From NCBI GenBank assembly GCA_963816975.1, contig CAWFMD010000006.1:930001-994000 (forward strand): a DNA stretch of 64,000 nt. The letters are read 5' to 3'. The DNA is from DASRIA01 sp963816975. GTDB taxonomy: Bacteria > Actinomycetota > Thermoleophilia > Solirubrobacterales > JBBDJG01. The stretch's first letter is position 1, and each line of letters starts with the position of its first letter. The notes beneath the pieces are model-generated. The model had not been told where the DNA came from, did no database searches, and saw nothing but the letters and a program-made list of their open reading frames with translations. Shown piece by piece: positions 8,335-16,942 of this stretch. The position numbers and the translations under genes were made by a program.

Positions 8335-9755
8335 CTCTTCGACCCCTTGTCCGCCTTCACCTTGGGCTGCTCCTTCTTGTCGGCCGCCGCCGCCCGCCCG
8401 GCGTAGCCCTCGACATTCTCCTGGCGGGCACGCGCGATGCCAAGCGCGTCTGAGGGAATGTCCTCCGTAATTACGGAACCGGCGCCAGTGTAAGCGCCGT
8501 CGCCGACGCTCACCGGCGCGACCAGCGAGGTGTGTACGCCCGTGCGCACGTTCTTGCCCACCTTGGTGCGGTGCTTGGTGGCGCCATCGTAGTTCGCGGT
8601 GATCGTGCCGGCCCCGATGTTGGTGCCCTCGTCCAGATCGGCGTCGCCGATGTACGAGAGGTGCGGGACCTTCACGCCGGGACCGATCTGCGAGTTCTTG
8701 ATCTCGACGAAGGCGCCCGCCTTCGCCCCGGCGGCGAGGCGCGTTCCGGGACGCAGGTGCGTGAAGGGGCCGACCACGCAGCCGGGCCCGACCTCGCAGT
8801 CGTGCAAGTACGAGTGGACCACCCGCGCCGACTCGCCCAGCCGGGCGTCGATCAGGGTCGTCGAGGGCCCGATCGTGCAGCCGGGGGCGACCCGCGTCGC
8901 GCCGCGCAGCACGCTGAAGGGCTCGATCGTCGTGTCCTCGCCGATCGCCACGTCGACGTCGATCACCGTGGAGCCCGGATCGACGATCGTGACGCCCGCC
9001 AGCATGTGCTGCTCGAGCAGGCGCGCGCGCGCGGCCGCCTCGACCACCGCCAGGTCGGCGCGCGAGTTGACGCCGAGGCCCACGGCCTCGTCGGTGGTCA
9101 GGTGGGCGACGACGCCGTGGCCGGCGCTGCGCAGCAGGGGCAGCACGTCCCCCAGGTAATACTCGCCCTGGGAGTTGTCCGCGCGCACGCCCGCGAGCGC
9201 CTCGAACAGCGGCTCCACGGCAAACGCGTAGGTGCCGGCGTTGATCTCCCGGATCGCGATCTCCGCGGCCGTCGCGTCGCCGGGGTGCTTGGTCTCGACG
9301 ATGCGCTCCACGCTCCCGTCCGATCCGCGCACGACCCGCCCGTACTGGCCGGGATCGTCCAGCTCGCGGGTGGTGACCGTGGCCGCGGCCCCAGAGGAGA
9401 CGTGGCGCTCGGCCAGCGCGGAGATGAACGAGCCCTCGAGCAGCGGATGGTCGCCCGACAGCACGATCACGTGCTCGGCGCCGGCCAGCGCGGCGCGCGC
9501 CTGGGCGACCGCGTCGCCCGTGCCGGCCGGCGGGTCCTGGATCGCGATGTCGACGTCGGGCGGCAGCGCCGCCCGCACCTGGTCCGCTTCCTCACCGAGC
9601 ACGGCGACGATCCGGGGCGCGCCCGCCGCGCGGGCGGCATGCACGGTCCACAGCAACATCGGCCGGCCGCACAGCGGGTGCAGCACCTTCGGCAGCTTCG
9701 AGTGCATGCGCGTACCCCGCCCCGCGGCCATGATCAGCACAGCAGGGGTATTCAC
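8331..9755 (-). CDS. glmU: bifunctional GlmU (GlcN-1-P acetyltransferase / UDP-GlcNAc pyrophosphorylase)
   Basis: Makes UDP-GlcNAc for peptidoglycan. The N-terminal nucleotidyltransferase begins with LIMAAGRGTRMHSKLPKVLHPLCG. The C-terminal left-handed beta-helix acetyltransferase carries PFTHLRPGTRL, AFVEIKNSQIGPG, GDADLDEGTNIGAGTITANYDG. It ends in a Lys-rich tail (KKEQPKVKADKGSKS). I favour GTG 9755 (VNTPAVLIMAAG) because TACGAT lies 10 nt upstream in leaderless position; the in-frame ATG 9767 overlaps that box. Stop and prs start overlap. Confidence 0.95.
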   Translation of the reverse strand: MNTPAVLIMAAGRGTRMHSKLPKVLHPLCGRPMLLWTVHAARAAGAPRIVAVLGEEADQVRAALPPDVDIAIQDPPAGTGDAVAQARAALAGAEHVIVLSGDHPLLEGSFISALAERHVSSGAAATVTTRELDDPGQYGRVVRGSDGSVERIVETKHPGDATAAEIAIREINAGTYAFAVEPLFEALAGVRADNSQGEYYLGDVLPLLRSAGHGVVAHLTTDEAVGLGVNSRADLAVVEAAARARLLEQHMLAGVTIVDPGSTVIDVDVAIGEDTTIEPFSVLRGATRVAPGCTIGPSTTLIDARLGESARVVHSYLHDCEVGPGCVVGPFTHLRPGTRLAAGAKAGAFVEIKNSQIGPGVKVPHLSYIGDADLDEGTNIGAGTITANYDGATKHRTKVGKNVRTGVHTSLVAPVSVGDGAYTGAGSVITEDIPSDALGIARARQENVEGYAGRAAAADKKEQPKVKADKGSKS

Positions 9756-9765
9756 CAGAACTCGC

Positions 9766-9771
9766 ATCGTA
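9766..9771 (-). promoter_or_regulatory. -10 box TACGAT of glmU-prs
   Basis: Minus-strand TACGAT is 10 nt before GTG 9755, in leaderless position. It overlaps a competing in-frame ATG, which argues for the GTG as the true start. Confidence 0.4.
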
Positions 9772-9864
9772 GAGGCCGCGCTCACGGTGCGCGTGCCGCC
9801 GGTGCCGCGAAAAGTCGCGCTGTATCCCGGAAAGTGCAAGACTTACCGCCGGGAGGGGTACGGG

Positions 9865-10602
9865 ATGAGAGGCGCAGCACTGGTCAGGCCTGTGGGCGAG
9901 ACGACGGTCCTTGCGCTGTTGGCCTGCCTCGTGCTGGTCGCCCCGGCGCTCGCGGCCGACGCATCCGTCGACGTCGGCGGCTTCAGGTACACGCCAAACG
10001 TGGTCACGATCGACCAGGGCGACACCGTCACGTGGAACTGGGTGGGTCCCGAGCTCAACCACGACGTCTACGAGGGCGTCCCGCCGGCGGACCTGGCCGC
10101 CCCCATACCGCCCGCGCTGTTCGAGTCCCACCCGGACATCGCCGAGCCGGGGCTGATCACCGCGCCGCCGCCGGGCGGGACGTTCAGCCACGCGTTCGCG
10201 GCGGCGGGGACGTACAACTACTGGTGCCGGCGGCACCCGCGGATGACCGCCAGCGTGGTCGTCAACGCCGGGCCGCCGCCCGTCACCCCGAGTGCGCCGG
10301 TAGCTGCGCTCGCGCCCGCCAGGACGATCTGCGTGAGCAAGCGGAACTTCCCGATCCGGATCAGGCAGCCGCGCCGCAGCGCACGGATCACCGCGGTCAA
10401 GGTGACCGTGAACGGCAAGCCGGTGACGGCGAGCCGCGCGCGCGGGCGCTTCACCGCCCGGGTGGACCTGCGGGGCTTTGCGGGCGGCGTCTACGAGGTC
10501 CAGATCATCGCCACGGCCGCTGACGGGAAGACCCTGCGCGGCACCCGCCGGTACCGGACCTGCGCGCCGAAGCTGTCAAGCAGCGGCCTGCCGCCTCTGT
10601 AG
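9865..10602 (+). CDS. secreted plastocyanin-like cupredoxin (first of a tandem pair)
   Basis: A 245-residue exported protein with a signal peptide (about residues 1-31, ending APALAADA). A plastocyanin/azurin-type domain has a complete type-1 copper set: His66 (ELNHDVY), Cys121, His124 and Met127 (YWCRRHPRM). A C-terminal beta-rich domain of about 90 residues begins at TICVSKRNFPIRIRQP and ends with YRTCAPKLSSSGLPPL. A GGGAGG ribosome-binding site precedes ATG 9865. The next gene is a paralogue with the same two-domain layout. Likely a periplasmic or extracellular electron carrier; partner unknown. Confidence 0.9.
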   Translation: MRGAALVRPVGETTVLALLACLVLVAPALAADASVDVGGFRYTPNVVTIDQGDTVTWNWVGPELNHDVYEGVPPADLAAPIPPALFESHPDIAEPGLITAPPPGGTFSHAFAAAGTYNYWCRRHPRMTASVVVNAGPPPVTPSAPVAALAPARTICVSKRNFPIRIRQPRRSARITAVKVTVNGKPVTASRARGRFTARVDLRGFAGGVYEVQIIATAADGKTLRGTRRYRTCAPKLSSSGLPPL

Positions 10603-10655
10603 AGAAGCCGCCCACCGAAAGGCCGGAACGTGGGAGACTCCGGGGCGGAGGTGCG

Positions 10656-11363
10656 GTGAGAGGGCGAGCTTGGATCAAGGCGATCGGATGTGCGTTGCTG
10701 GCCAGCGGCTGCCTCGCCCTGGCGGCTCCGGCGCATGGCGTCAACACGGCGGTCGACATCAACCTGTTCTCCCTGAACCCCGCCGACATCACGATCGACC
10801 AGGGCGACACGGTCACCTGGCGCTGGGTCGGGTTCGACAAGAACCATGACGTCGTGTCCTATCCCGGCGAGGCGGAGGTCTACGACTCGCATCCCGGCAT
10901 CCCCGCCCTCGACGCGCCGCCCGGCGGCACGTTCGCCCACACGTTCACGACCGTCGGCAACTTCAGGTACTACTGCAGCAACCACAGCAACATGCAGGGC
11001 ACCGTGGCGGTGCGGGCCGCTGTGCCCGGCCCGTCGCAGGAGGGCTCTGCGCCGGCGGGCGCGCCCGCAGGGCAGCTGGGGAAGCCGAGGGGCTGCCTCA
11101 GCCAGCGGAACTTCCGGATCCGCCTGCGCGAGCCGCGCGGCGCACGGCTTCGGTCGGCCTCCGTGACCGTCAACGGAAGGCCGGTCCCGGTCCGCAGGCG
11201 CGCCGGCCGGCTGACCGCACCGGTCGACCTGCGCGGGTTCTCGACGGGGACCTACGAGGTCCGGATCAGGGCCCGCACCGCCGCGGGCCGCACGCTCACC
11301 GGCACACGCAGCTACCGGACCTGCGCGCCCAAGTCGACCAGCGCGGCGCTGCCGCGCCTCTAG
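10656..11363 (+). CDS. secreted plastocyanin-like cupredoxin (second of a tandem pair)
   Basis: A 235-residue paralogue of the preceding gene from GTG 10656 with a GGAG site. It has a signal peptide (residues 1-28, ending PAHG) and copper ligands His64 (KNHDVV), Cys107, His110 and Met113 (YCSNHSNM). It keeps the C-terminal domain (CLSQRNFRIRLREP ... YRTCAPKSTSAALPRL). The copper loop is shorter than in its neighbour and lacks the Pro/Ala insertion after the first ligand. The pair looks like a tandem duplication, now well diverged. The 53-bp gap has no hairpin, so the two may be cotranscribed. Confidence 0.9.
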   Translation: MRGRAWIKAIGCALLASGCLALAAPAHGVNTAVDINLFSLNPADITIDQGDTVTWRWVGFDKNHDVVSYPGEAEVYDSHPGIPALDAPPGGTFAHTFTTVGNFRYYCSNHSNMQGTVAVRAAVPGPSQEGSAPAGAPAGQLGKPRGCLSQRNFRIRLREPRGARLRSASVTVNGRPVPVRRRAGRLTAPVDLRGFSTGTYEVRIRARTAAGRTLTGTRSYRTCAPKSTSAALPRL

Positions 11364-11432
11364 CTGGCCGGCGCTCCAGTTGGGACCTCGACGTCTGTCT
11401 TTCCAGCGGGAAAACGGGGTATCGCAGCTGAC

Positions 11433-12068
11433 GTGGTGAATGTCGAGTCACAACGTCCGGGCGGGCGCCGCCGCAGCCGCCGGGAGGTGGAGGCGGACGT
11501 GCGCGCCGCCCTCGTGCGCCTGCTCGAGGAGGGCAGGACGTTCAAGGACCTGACGGTCGACGAGCTGGCGCGCGCCGCCGGTCTGTCGCGGACGGCGTTC
11601 TACTTCTACTTCCCCGGTAAGAGCCAGGCGCTGATGTCGGCCGCGGCGGAGCTGGCCGAGGCGACCGCGGCCGAGGCCGACCGCTGGTGGCACGGCGAGG
11701 GGCGGCCGGAGGAACTGGTGCGGCTCGCGCTCGAGGGCATCGTGGGCGTCTATGTGCGCTACTCCGCGGTGCTGCGCACCGCGGTCGAGGTGACCACCTA
11801 TGACCCCGAGTTCGCCGCCTTCTACAACGCGCTGATGGAGCGCTTCGTGCGCGCCACGGCGGACCAGCTGCGGCGCGACCGCGACGCCGGGCTGTTGCGC
11901 GACATCGATCCGGATGCTGTCGCGGAGGCCCTGATCTGGATGGTCGAGCGCTGCAACAACGTCTTCATCGGGGGCCAGGGGCGCGCGCCCGAGGCGCACG
12001 TGCGGGCCCTGACCACGGTATGGGTGCACGCGCTGTATCCGGACTCCGTGCTCGCGGCGGGCGGCTGA
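11433..12068 (+). CDS. TetR-family transcriptional regulator (EthR-like)
   Basis: A 211-residue repressor-type protein. The N-terminal helix-turn-helix is RTFKDLTVDELARAAGLSR followed by TAFYFYFPGKSQAL (residues about 35-70). The all-helical ligand domain ends near VHALYPDS, and the FYFYF after the recognition helix is typical of EthR-like members. Start GTG 11433, with TATCGC 7 nt upstream and no ribosome-binding site, suggests leaderless translation. The target may be the downstream methyltransferase-cupin pair or the upstream cupredoxins; this is inference from position only. Confidence 0.88.
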   Translation: MVNVESQRPGGRRRSRREVEADVRAALVRLLEEGRTFKDLTVDELARAAGLSRTAFYFYFPGKSQALMSAAAELAEATAAEADRWWHGEGRPEELVRLALEGIVGVYVRYSAVLRTAVEVTTYDPEFAAFYNALMERFVRATADQLRRDRDAGLLRDIDPDAVAEALIWMVERCNNVFIGGQGRAPEAHVRALTTVWVHALYPDSVLAAGG

Positions 12069-12120
12069 CGCGCGGCCGGCCGTCTGGTCCGCCGTCACAC
12101 ACCGGCAAAGCGGGTCCGGT

Positions 12121-12126
12121 TAGGGT
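12121..12126 (+). promoter_or_regulatory. -10 box TAGGGT, leaderless methyltransferase gene
   Basis: TAGGGT ends 10 nt before ATG 12137 and no Shine-Dalgarno sequence intervenes. Confidence 0.5.
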
Positions 12127-12136
12127 GGACCGGCGC

Positions 12137-12799
12137 ATGGCGAGCGAGGCGAGCGTTCATCACCCGATCTTCGCGCGGCTGTTCGCGTGGGGCGCCTCAA
12201 ACGCGCCGGCCGAGCAGCAGGAGCATCGCCACCGGCTGCTCGCGGGCTTGTCCGGGCGGGTCGTCGAGGTGGGTGCCGGCAACGGGCTCAACTTCCCGCA
12301 CTATCCATCCGCCGTCACCGAGGTGCTGGCCGTCGAGCCCGAGCCCTACCTGCGCGCGAAGGCCGAGCAGGCGGCGGCCACGGCGCCCGTGCCGGTGCGC
12401 GTCGTCGACGGCCTCGCGGACTCGCTGCCCGCCGAGCATGGGTCGTTCGACGCCGGTGTGGCGTCGCTCGTGCTGTGCTCGGTCGCGGAGCCCGCGGCTG
12501 CGCTCGCGGAGCTGCACCGGGTGATCCGCCCCGGCGGTCAGCTGCGCTTCTACGAGCACGTGCGCGCAAAAGACCCGGGCCACGCGCGCAGCCAGGACCG
12601 GATCAACCGACTGTGGCCGCGCTTTGCCGGCGGCTGCCATCCCAACCGCGACACTCCGGCCGCGATCGAGGCGGCGGGGTTCGAGATCGAGCGGTGCGAT
12701 CGCTTCAAGTTCAAGCCGGTGATCGGCATGAAGGCGATCGAGCCGCACGTCATAGGCATCGCAAGACGACCTGAGAGAGAGGAGCCAGACGATGGCTGA
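12137..12799 (+). CDS. class I SAM-dependent methyltransferase
   Basis: A 220-residue methyltransferase with the SAM motif VVEVGAGNG (residues 42-50), an acidic residue after strand 2 (AVEPEP), FDAGVASLVLCSV as motif IV, and RPGGQLRFYEHVRA. It resembles small lipid or thiol methyltransferases of the METTL7/TMT1-like group; the substrate is unknown. Its last 8 bp overlap the following cupin gene, implying coupled expression. Leaderless start at ATG 12137. Confidence 0.87.
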   Translation: MASEASVHHPIFARLFAWGASNAPAEQQEHRHRLLAGLSGRVVEVGAGNGLNFPHYPSAVTEVLAVEPEPYLRAKAEQAAATAPVPVRVVDGLADSLPAEHGSFDAGVASLVLCSVAEPAAALAELHRVIRPGGQLRFYEHVRAKDPGHARSQDRINRLWPRFAGGCHPNRDTPAAIEAAGFEIERCDRFKFKPVIGMKAIEPHVIGIARRPEREEPDDG

Positions 12800-13190
12800 T
12801 TACACGGCCAGGAAGATCGATGACATGGAGGCGATCATGCAGGGCGGCTTCAAGCGCGCCCGCGCCGAGCTGGGCGTCGAGTCGTTCGGCATGCAGGTGA
12901 TCGACATGCCCGCGGGATTCGGCGACTACCCGGAGCACGACCACTCCGAAGGCGGCGTGGAAGAGGTCTACGTGGTGCTGCGCGGGTCGGCCGAGGTGAG
13001 CGTCGACGGCGAGCGCGTGCGGATCGACCCCGACACGATCATCCGTGTCGGCGCCGGCTCGAAGCGCAAGATCACGCCGGGCGACCAGGGTGTGCGCCTG
13101 CTCGCGCTGGGCGGCACGCCGGGTAACGCCTACGCACCGCCCGCGATCACGCAGCTGGGCACCCCCGACCCCTACCTCGCGCAGACCTAG
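12792..13190 (+). CDS. single-domain cupin protein
   Basis: A 132-residue cupin. Motif 1 supplies His49, His51 and Glu57 or Glu58 in PEHDHSEGGVEEVYVVLRG; motif 2 (about residues 80-110) lacks an obvious second His. The metal site may therefore be incomplete or use other ligands. It overlaps the upstream methyltransferase by 8 bp and has a GAGAGGAG ribosome-binding site inside that gene. Probably a small-molecule-binding or metabolic enzyme; function not predictable. Confidence 0.85.
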   Translation: MADYTARKIDDMEAIMQGGFKRARAELGVESFGMQVIDMPAGFGDYPEHDHSEGGVEEVYVVLRGSAEVSVDGERVRIDPDTIIRVGAGSKRKITPGDQGVRLLALGGTPGNAYAPPAITQLGTPDPYLAQT

Positions 13191-13195
13191 AGCGC

Positions 13196-13987
13196 CTAAC
13201 CGACGATTCCGGCTGCCGCCCACGCGCGGGCCGTCAGCTCGAACGGTCCCTCGCCGACCCCGAGACGGATGCGGCAGGCGTCGTGGAGCGCGGCTCGGCC
13301 TTGCTCGTCGAGGGCCTTGCAGAAGGCGCCGGAGGGACCGACGCCCGCCAGCAGCGGCGACCACAGATCCTCGAAGCCTGCGTAGGCGGCGCGCACCACC
13401 AGCGGGCCGCCGCGCACGGCGCCAAGTCCGGCGTCGCGCCACAGATCGGTCAGCTCGCCCTCGCCGCCGAAGCGCATGATGGCTCCCTCATCGGCCGCCG
13501 CGGCCCGTTCGGGATCGACCTCGAGGGCGGCGTCCCAGAACGCGCGCAGGAGCGTCATCTCGCCGGCGTAGTCCCAGACGCAGGAGGCGACGACACCGCC
13601 CGTGCGGGTCACGCGCGCCATCTCGCGCACACCCGCCTCGGCGTCGGCCATGAAGTTCACCACCAGCTGCGAGAGCGCGGCGTCGAACGCGTCGTCGGCG
13701 AACGGCAGGGCCTCGGCGCTCGCGACCACGACCTCGACTCCCGGCAAGCGCGAGCGGCAGGCCTCGGCGAACGGCTCCGACGGGTCGGCGGCACTCACGC
13801 TCGCCGCCCCCAGCCGCTGTGCGAGGACGGCGGTCAGCGCGCCGGGCCCGCAGCCCACGTCGAGGGCCCGCATCCCCGGCTCGATCCGGGCAAACGCGAT
13901 CAGCGCCGCGGCCAGGGGCGTGCTGTAGCGCCCGACATGACGGTCGTAGGCGTCGGCGGGCACTTGGAAGCTCTCAGCGCCTGACAT
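13196..13987 (-). CDS. class I SAM-dependent methyltransferase
   Basis: A 263-residue UbiE/UbiG-like methyltransferase. SAM motif I is ALDVGCGPG (residues 41-49). AEALPFADDAFDAALSQLVVNFM covers motifs II/III. The product-side region contains an aromatic stretch (WDYAGEMTLLRAFWDAA) typical of small-molecule methyltransferases. It is convergent with the cupin gene (5 nt between stops). Substrate unknown. Confidence 0.88.
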   Translation of the reverse strand: MSGAESFQVPADAYDRHVGRYSTPLAAALIAFARIEPGMRALDVGCGPGALTAVLAQRLGAASVSAADPSEPFAEACRSRLPGVEVVVASAEALPFADDAFDAALSQLVVNFMADAEAGVREMARVTRTGGVVASCVWDYAGEMTLLRAFWDAALEVDPERAAAADEGAIMRFGGEGELTDLWRDAGLGAVRGGPLVVRAAYAGFEDLWSPLLAGVGPSGAFCKALDEQGRAALHDACRIRLGVGEGPFELTARAWAAAGIVG

Positions 13988-14039
13988 CGCGGCGGCGAGA
14001 TTAACGAACCGATGCAGCGCGCGCCGCGCGCGCGCGAGG

Positions 14040-14900
14040 TCAGGCCGTGGCCCTCAGCACGAAGGACTCGCGCACGAACCGCTCCGCGTTCCCGGCCAGG
14101 ACGGACAACCGCCCACCGCCGACGGCCGACTGCGCAACCTGGGCGTGCAGCTGCTCCAAGGTGCCCATCGCGGCGGGGTAGTCGGTGCCGAAGAAGATGC
14201 GCTCCGGCGCCACTTCGAAGGCGGCCTCGAGCCGGCGCTCGAGGCGTGCGCGCTCCGCGTCCGATCGTGCCAGCGCGATGGCGCCAAAGACGTTGGTCGT
14301 GTCCAGCCAGACCTGCGGGTGGCGGCGCGCCATCTCCGTCGCCCACTCGATTCGCGGGAACGCGCAATGGCACAACACCAGGGGTATGGACGGATGGCGA
14401 TCCGCGATCTGCTCCAACTCCCCCAGGTCGTAACCCCATCCGTACCACTCGTCGAACCCGGTGTGCACGTACAGCGGCAGCCCGTACTCCGCGAGCGCGG
14501 CGATCGCCGGCTCGAGGGCCGGATGCCCCGGTGAGAAGCGCTGCACCATCGGATGGAGCTTGAGGCCCCGCATGCCGTGGTCCTCGATCGCGGTGCGCAC
14601 CACGCCCGCGGGGTCGGCGTCGTCCACGTGCACCCCGCCGACCGCGATCACGCTGCGGTCCAGGGCGGACAGCTCGGCGCCGAAGCGGTGCAGCAGGTCC
14701 GCTTCGCCCCCTCGCAGCGGGAAGAGCAGGTTCACCATCACGTGGGCGCCGGCCGCGTGCAGATCCGCGAGCGCGTCCTCCGCGGTGATCTCGGCCTCGA
14801 TGCCCACTCCGGGCAGACCCCGGTGCAGCCAGCGCATCAGCGCGGCGGTGCGCTCGGCCGGCAGCAGGTGCACGTGCGGATCCACGCGGGCGGTGATCAT
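14040..14900 (-). CDS. amidohydrolase-family metal-dependent hydrolase
   Basis: A 286-residue TIM-barrel amidohydrolase (amidohydro_2/ACMSD-like). Visible metal and catalytic residues: HVH near the N-terminus (His9, His11), GLKLHP (Lys114, His116), YVHTGF, VLCHCAFPR, and the late Asp in FFGTDYPAAMG. Such proteins hydrolyse or decarboxylate cyclic or aromatic acids; the substrate here is unknown. ATG 14900 is preferred because upstream codons lack conserved sequence and would run into the divergent peroxidase promoter. Confidence 0.88.
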   Translation of the reverse strand: MITARVDPHVHLLPAERTAALMRWLHRGLPGVGIEAEITAEDALADLHAAGAHVMVNLLFPLRGGEADLLHRFGAELSALDRSVIAVGGVHVDDADPAGVVRTAIEDHGMRGLKLHPMVQRFSPGHPALEPAIAALAEYGLPLYVHTGFDEWYGWGYDLGELEQIADRHPSIPLVLCHCAFPRIEWATEMARRHPQVWLDTTNVFGAIALARSDAERARLERRLEAAFEVAPERIFFGTDYPAAMGTLEQLHAQVAQSAVGGGRLSVLAGNAERFVRESFVLRATA

Positions 14901-14950
14901 GCCGGGGGAGTATCGCGGCTCGGTGATTGATGCGGCGGGGTGGTCCGCGT

Positions 14951-14956
14951 TAGGGT
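14951..14956 (+). promoter_or_regulatory. -10 box TAGGGT, leaderless peroxidase gene
   Basis: TAGGGT ends 8 nt before ATG 14965, the spacing expected for a transcript that starts at the initiation codon. No ribosome-binding site. Confidence 0.55.
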
Positions 14957-14964
14957 CTCCCTCG

Positions 14965-15906
14965 ATGCCCGACCCATCCCCCGCAGAGGTCGTCGACTCC
15001 ATCAACGACGTGTCCGGCGTGCACCCCGGTCATCGCGCCGCGCACGCGAAGGGAACGCTGTGCGCGGGCACCTTCACGGCGGCGCCGACAGCAGCCGCAC
15101 TCACCCGCGCACCGCACATGAACGGGGAGCCGGTGCGTGCGACCGTGCGGTTCTCCAACGGCGGCGGAGCTCCCGACATCCCAGACTACGCGGCCGAGGC
15201 CCGCGGCATGGCGGTCAAGCTCTACCTCGCGGACGGGTCCAGAACCGACATGGTGGCGCTCTCGCTCCCGGTGTTCTTCGCGCGCACGCCCGAGGACTTC
15301 TTCGCGTTCACGCGCGCGCGCAAGCCCGATCCCGAGACCGGACAGCCCGACATGCAGCGGATCGGCAAGTGGCTGGGCGAGCACCCCGAGGCCGGCCCGG
15401 CGATCCAGGCCGCTGTCACCGCACCGCCGCCCGAGAGCTACGCGCGCTGCGAGTACCACGGCATCCACGCGTTCCGCTTCGTGAACGCCGCAGGCGAAGG
15501 CCGCTTCATTCGCTTTCGGTGGGAGCCCGAGGAGGGGGTCGCGAACCTGTCGCGCGAGCAGGCCAAGGAGCGCGGCGCCGACTACCTGCAGGAGGAGATC
15601 CAGGCGCGGCTGGGCACCGGCCCCGGCGCGTTCCGGCTGGTGGTCACGCTGGCGGAGCTCGGTGACCCGGTGGACGACCCGACCGAGGCGTGGCCGGCGG
15701 AACGCGAAACCGTGCAGGTGGGGCGCCTCGAGCTGACCGGCGCCGAGACCAAGCGCGAGCGCGGCGGCGACGTGCTCGTGTTCGACCCGACCCGCGTGGT
15801 CGACGGCATCGAGCTGACCGAGGACCCGATCCTGCGCTTCCGCCACCGCGCCTACGCCGTGTCGGTCGAGCGGCGCAGCGGCGCCATCCTCTCGCCGGTC
15901 ACCTGA
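14965..15906 (+). CDS. catalase-related peroxidase (SrpA-like, minimal catalase fold)
   Basis: A 313-residue haem enzyme of the truncated catalase family. The distal His is in RAAHAKGTLCAGTF (His27), with the following VRFSNGGG Asn-containing segment. The proximal part near the C-terminus reads DPTRVVDGIELTEDPILRFR then RHRAYAVSVERR, carrying the R...Y haem-ligand pattern. It is shorter than full catalases (about 480 or more), so peroxidase activity with organic donors is more likely than dismutation. The stretch after it (15907-16067) is relatively AT-rich, with TTGACA at 16030 upstream of the next gene. Confidence 0.9.
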   Translation: MPDPSPAEVVDSINDVSGVHPGHRAAHAKGTLCAGTFTAAPTAAALTRAPHMNGEPVRATVRFSNGGGAPDIPDYAAEARGMAVKLYLADGSRTDMVALSLPVFFARTPEDFFAFTRARKPDPETGQPDMQRIGKWLGEHPEAGPAIQAAVTAPPPESYARCEYHGIHAFRFVNAAGEGRFIRFRWEPEEGVANLSREQAKERGADYLQEEIQARLGTGPGAFRLVVTLAELGDPVDDPTEAWPAERETVQVGRLELTGAETKRERGGDVLVFDPTRVVDGIELTEDPILRFRHRAYAVSVERRSGAILSPVT

Positions 15907-16067
15907 CCGCGGAAGAAAGTCCTGCAATCGGGCACCATCCGGGGCGGCGGTCCGGCGCCCGGGCGAACCCTCTCCCCAGAGCCCTAAATGAATTGATGTT
16001 TAGGATTCGTGACCGCGGGTAGCTGCGCATTGACAGGGTGTTAAGAAATCTTTGGGGGGAGGAACCC

Positions 16068-16661
16068 ATGGCTCTTGCGTCGGGTACCGCCAGGCTTCGG
16101 GGATTCGGGGTCCTGTGCATCGGATTGATCGCGCTCGCGGTGGTGGCCCAGCCCGCGCGGGCGGACACGCGCGTCGTGACGGGTGGCGAGACCCGCCTCG
16201 AGGTCTCGATCTCGAATTTCGTGAAGCTGCTGGGCGACGGAATCTTCATCACACCGATCGCGCCGACACGGCTGGAGTACGGCTCCCAGCCGGCCGCGAT
16301 CTTTCCTGCCGGCACCGGCGTCGCCGACGCGGTGCTCCAGACCGCGACGGTCCCGCACCAAGGCGGCCTGCGCATCGAGAAAGCCAGCATCGGCCAGACG
16401 ATCGATGCGACCAACGTGACGCTTGCATGCCTGCCGGTGGCCGGATGCCGGCTGCTCAACACCGCAAACAACCTGCTGCCCAACGAACTCGCGGAAGTCA
16501 GGGGCTTCACGTTCGCCGATGACGGCCAGGGCACCGTCACGGTGCAGGGACATGTCGTGATCAGCGCAGTCACGGCACTGGTCCTCAACACGCTGTTCGA
16601 GTCGACCGTGTTCCACGAGGGCATGGAGCTGGGCTTCGCGACGTCCAAGTTCACGTACTAG
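16068..16661 (+). CDS. secreted protein of unknown function
   Basis: A 197-residue exported protein from ATG 16068, preceded by a strong GGGGGAGGA site. The signal peptide covers about residues 1-32 (GVLCIGLIALAVVAQPARADT). The mature part is rich in beta-strand sequence (TRLEVSISNFVKLLGDGIFITPIAP ...) with two cysteines (LACLPVAGCRL). No family recognised. A possible promoter (TTGACA at 16030) and a small inverted repeat (CCTAAA/TTTAGG around 15990-16003) lie upstream. A strong hairpin terminator follows the stop. Confidence 0.82.
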   Translation: MALASGTARLRGFGVLCIGLIALAVVAQPARADTRVVTGGETRLEVSISNFVKLLGDGIFITPIAPTRLEYGSQPAAIFPAGTGVADAVLQTATVPHQGGLRIEKASIGQTIDATNVTLACLPVAGCRLLNTANNLLPNELAEVRGFTFADDGQGTVTVQGHVVISAVTALVLNTLFESTVFHEGMELGFATSKFTY

Positions 16662-16680
16662 CAGCTCCCCGCCTCCCAGG

Positions 16681-16716
16681 CACACGCGCGCCCGCCACCT
16701 GGCGGGCGCGCCTGTG
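16681..16716 (+). terminator. hairpin terminator
   Basis: Arms 16686-16696 (GCGCGCCCGCC) and 16701-16711 pair perfectly over 11 bp with a 4-nt loop. Four outer base pairs (CACA/TGTG) extend the stem past one mismatch. Located 20 nt after the secreted-protein stop. Confidence 0.7.
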
Positions 16717-16749
16717 TTCCAGGGCCGCTCTCACGGTCGGCGCGAGACG

Positions 16750-16942
16750 AACGTCAACTCCGACGGCGTCGGAATCGGGGGTGGCGTCGGCCAGGGGCCG
16801 GACGGCTACGGCGGCCACGTGACGTTCTACGTCGAGGTGCCCGACGTCGAGGCCGCCCTCGCCAAGGCCGAGAGCCTCGGCGGCACGCGGGCGATTCACC
16901 GACCCCGAGGGGCGCGTGATCGGCGTCGTGAACCGCGCGTGA
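16750..16942 (+). pseudogene. remnant of a VOC (glyoxalase-type) gene
   Basis: One frame reads NSDGVGIGGGVGQGPDG then YGGHVTFYVEVPDVEAALAKAESLGGTR, the second half of a typical VOC domain. After a break near 16893 another frame reads FTDPEGRVIGVVNRA and stops at 16942, the usual VOC C-terminus. The N-terminal half and the segment normally joining these parts are missing, so this is a truncated, deleted remnant, not just a frameshift. Confidence 0.7.
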
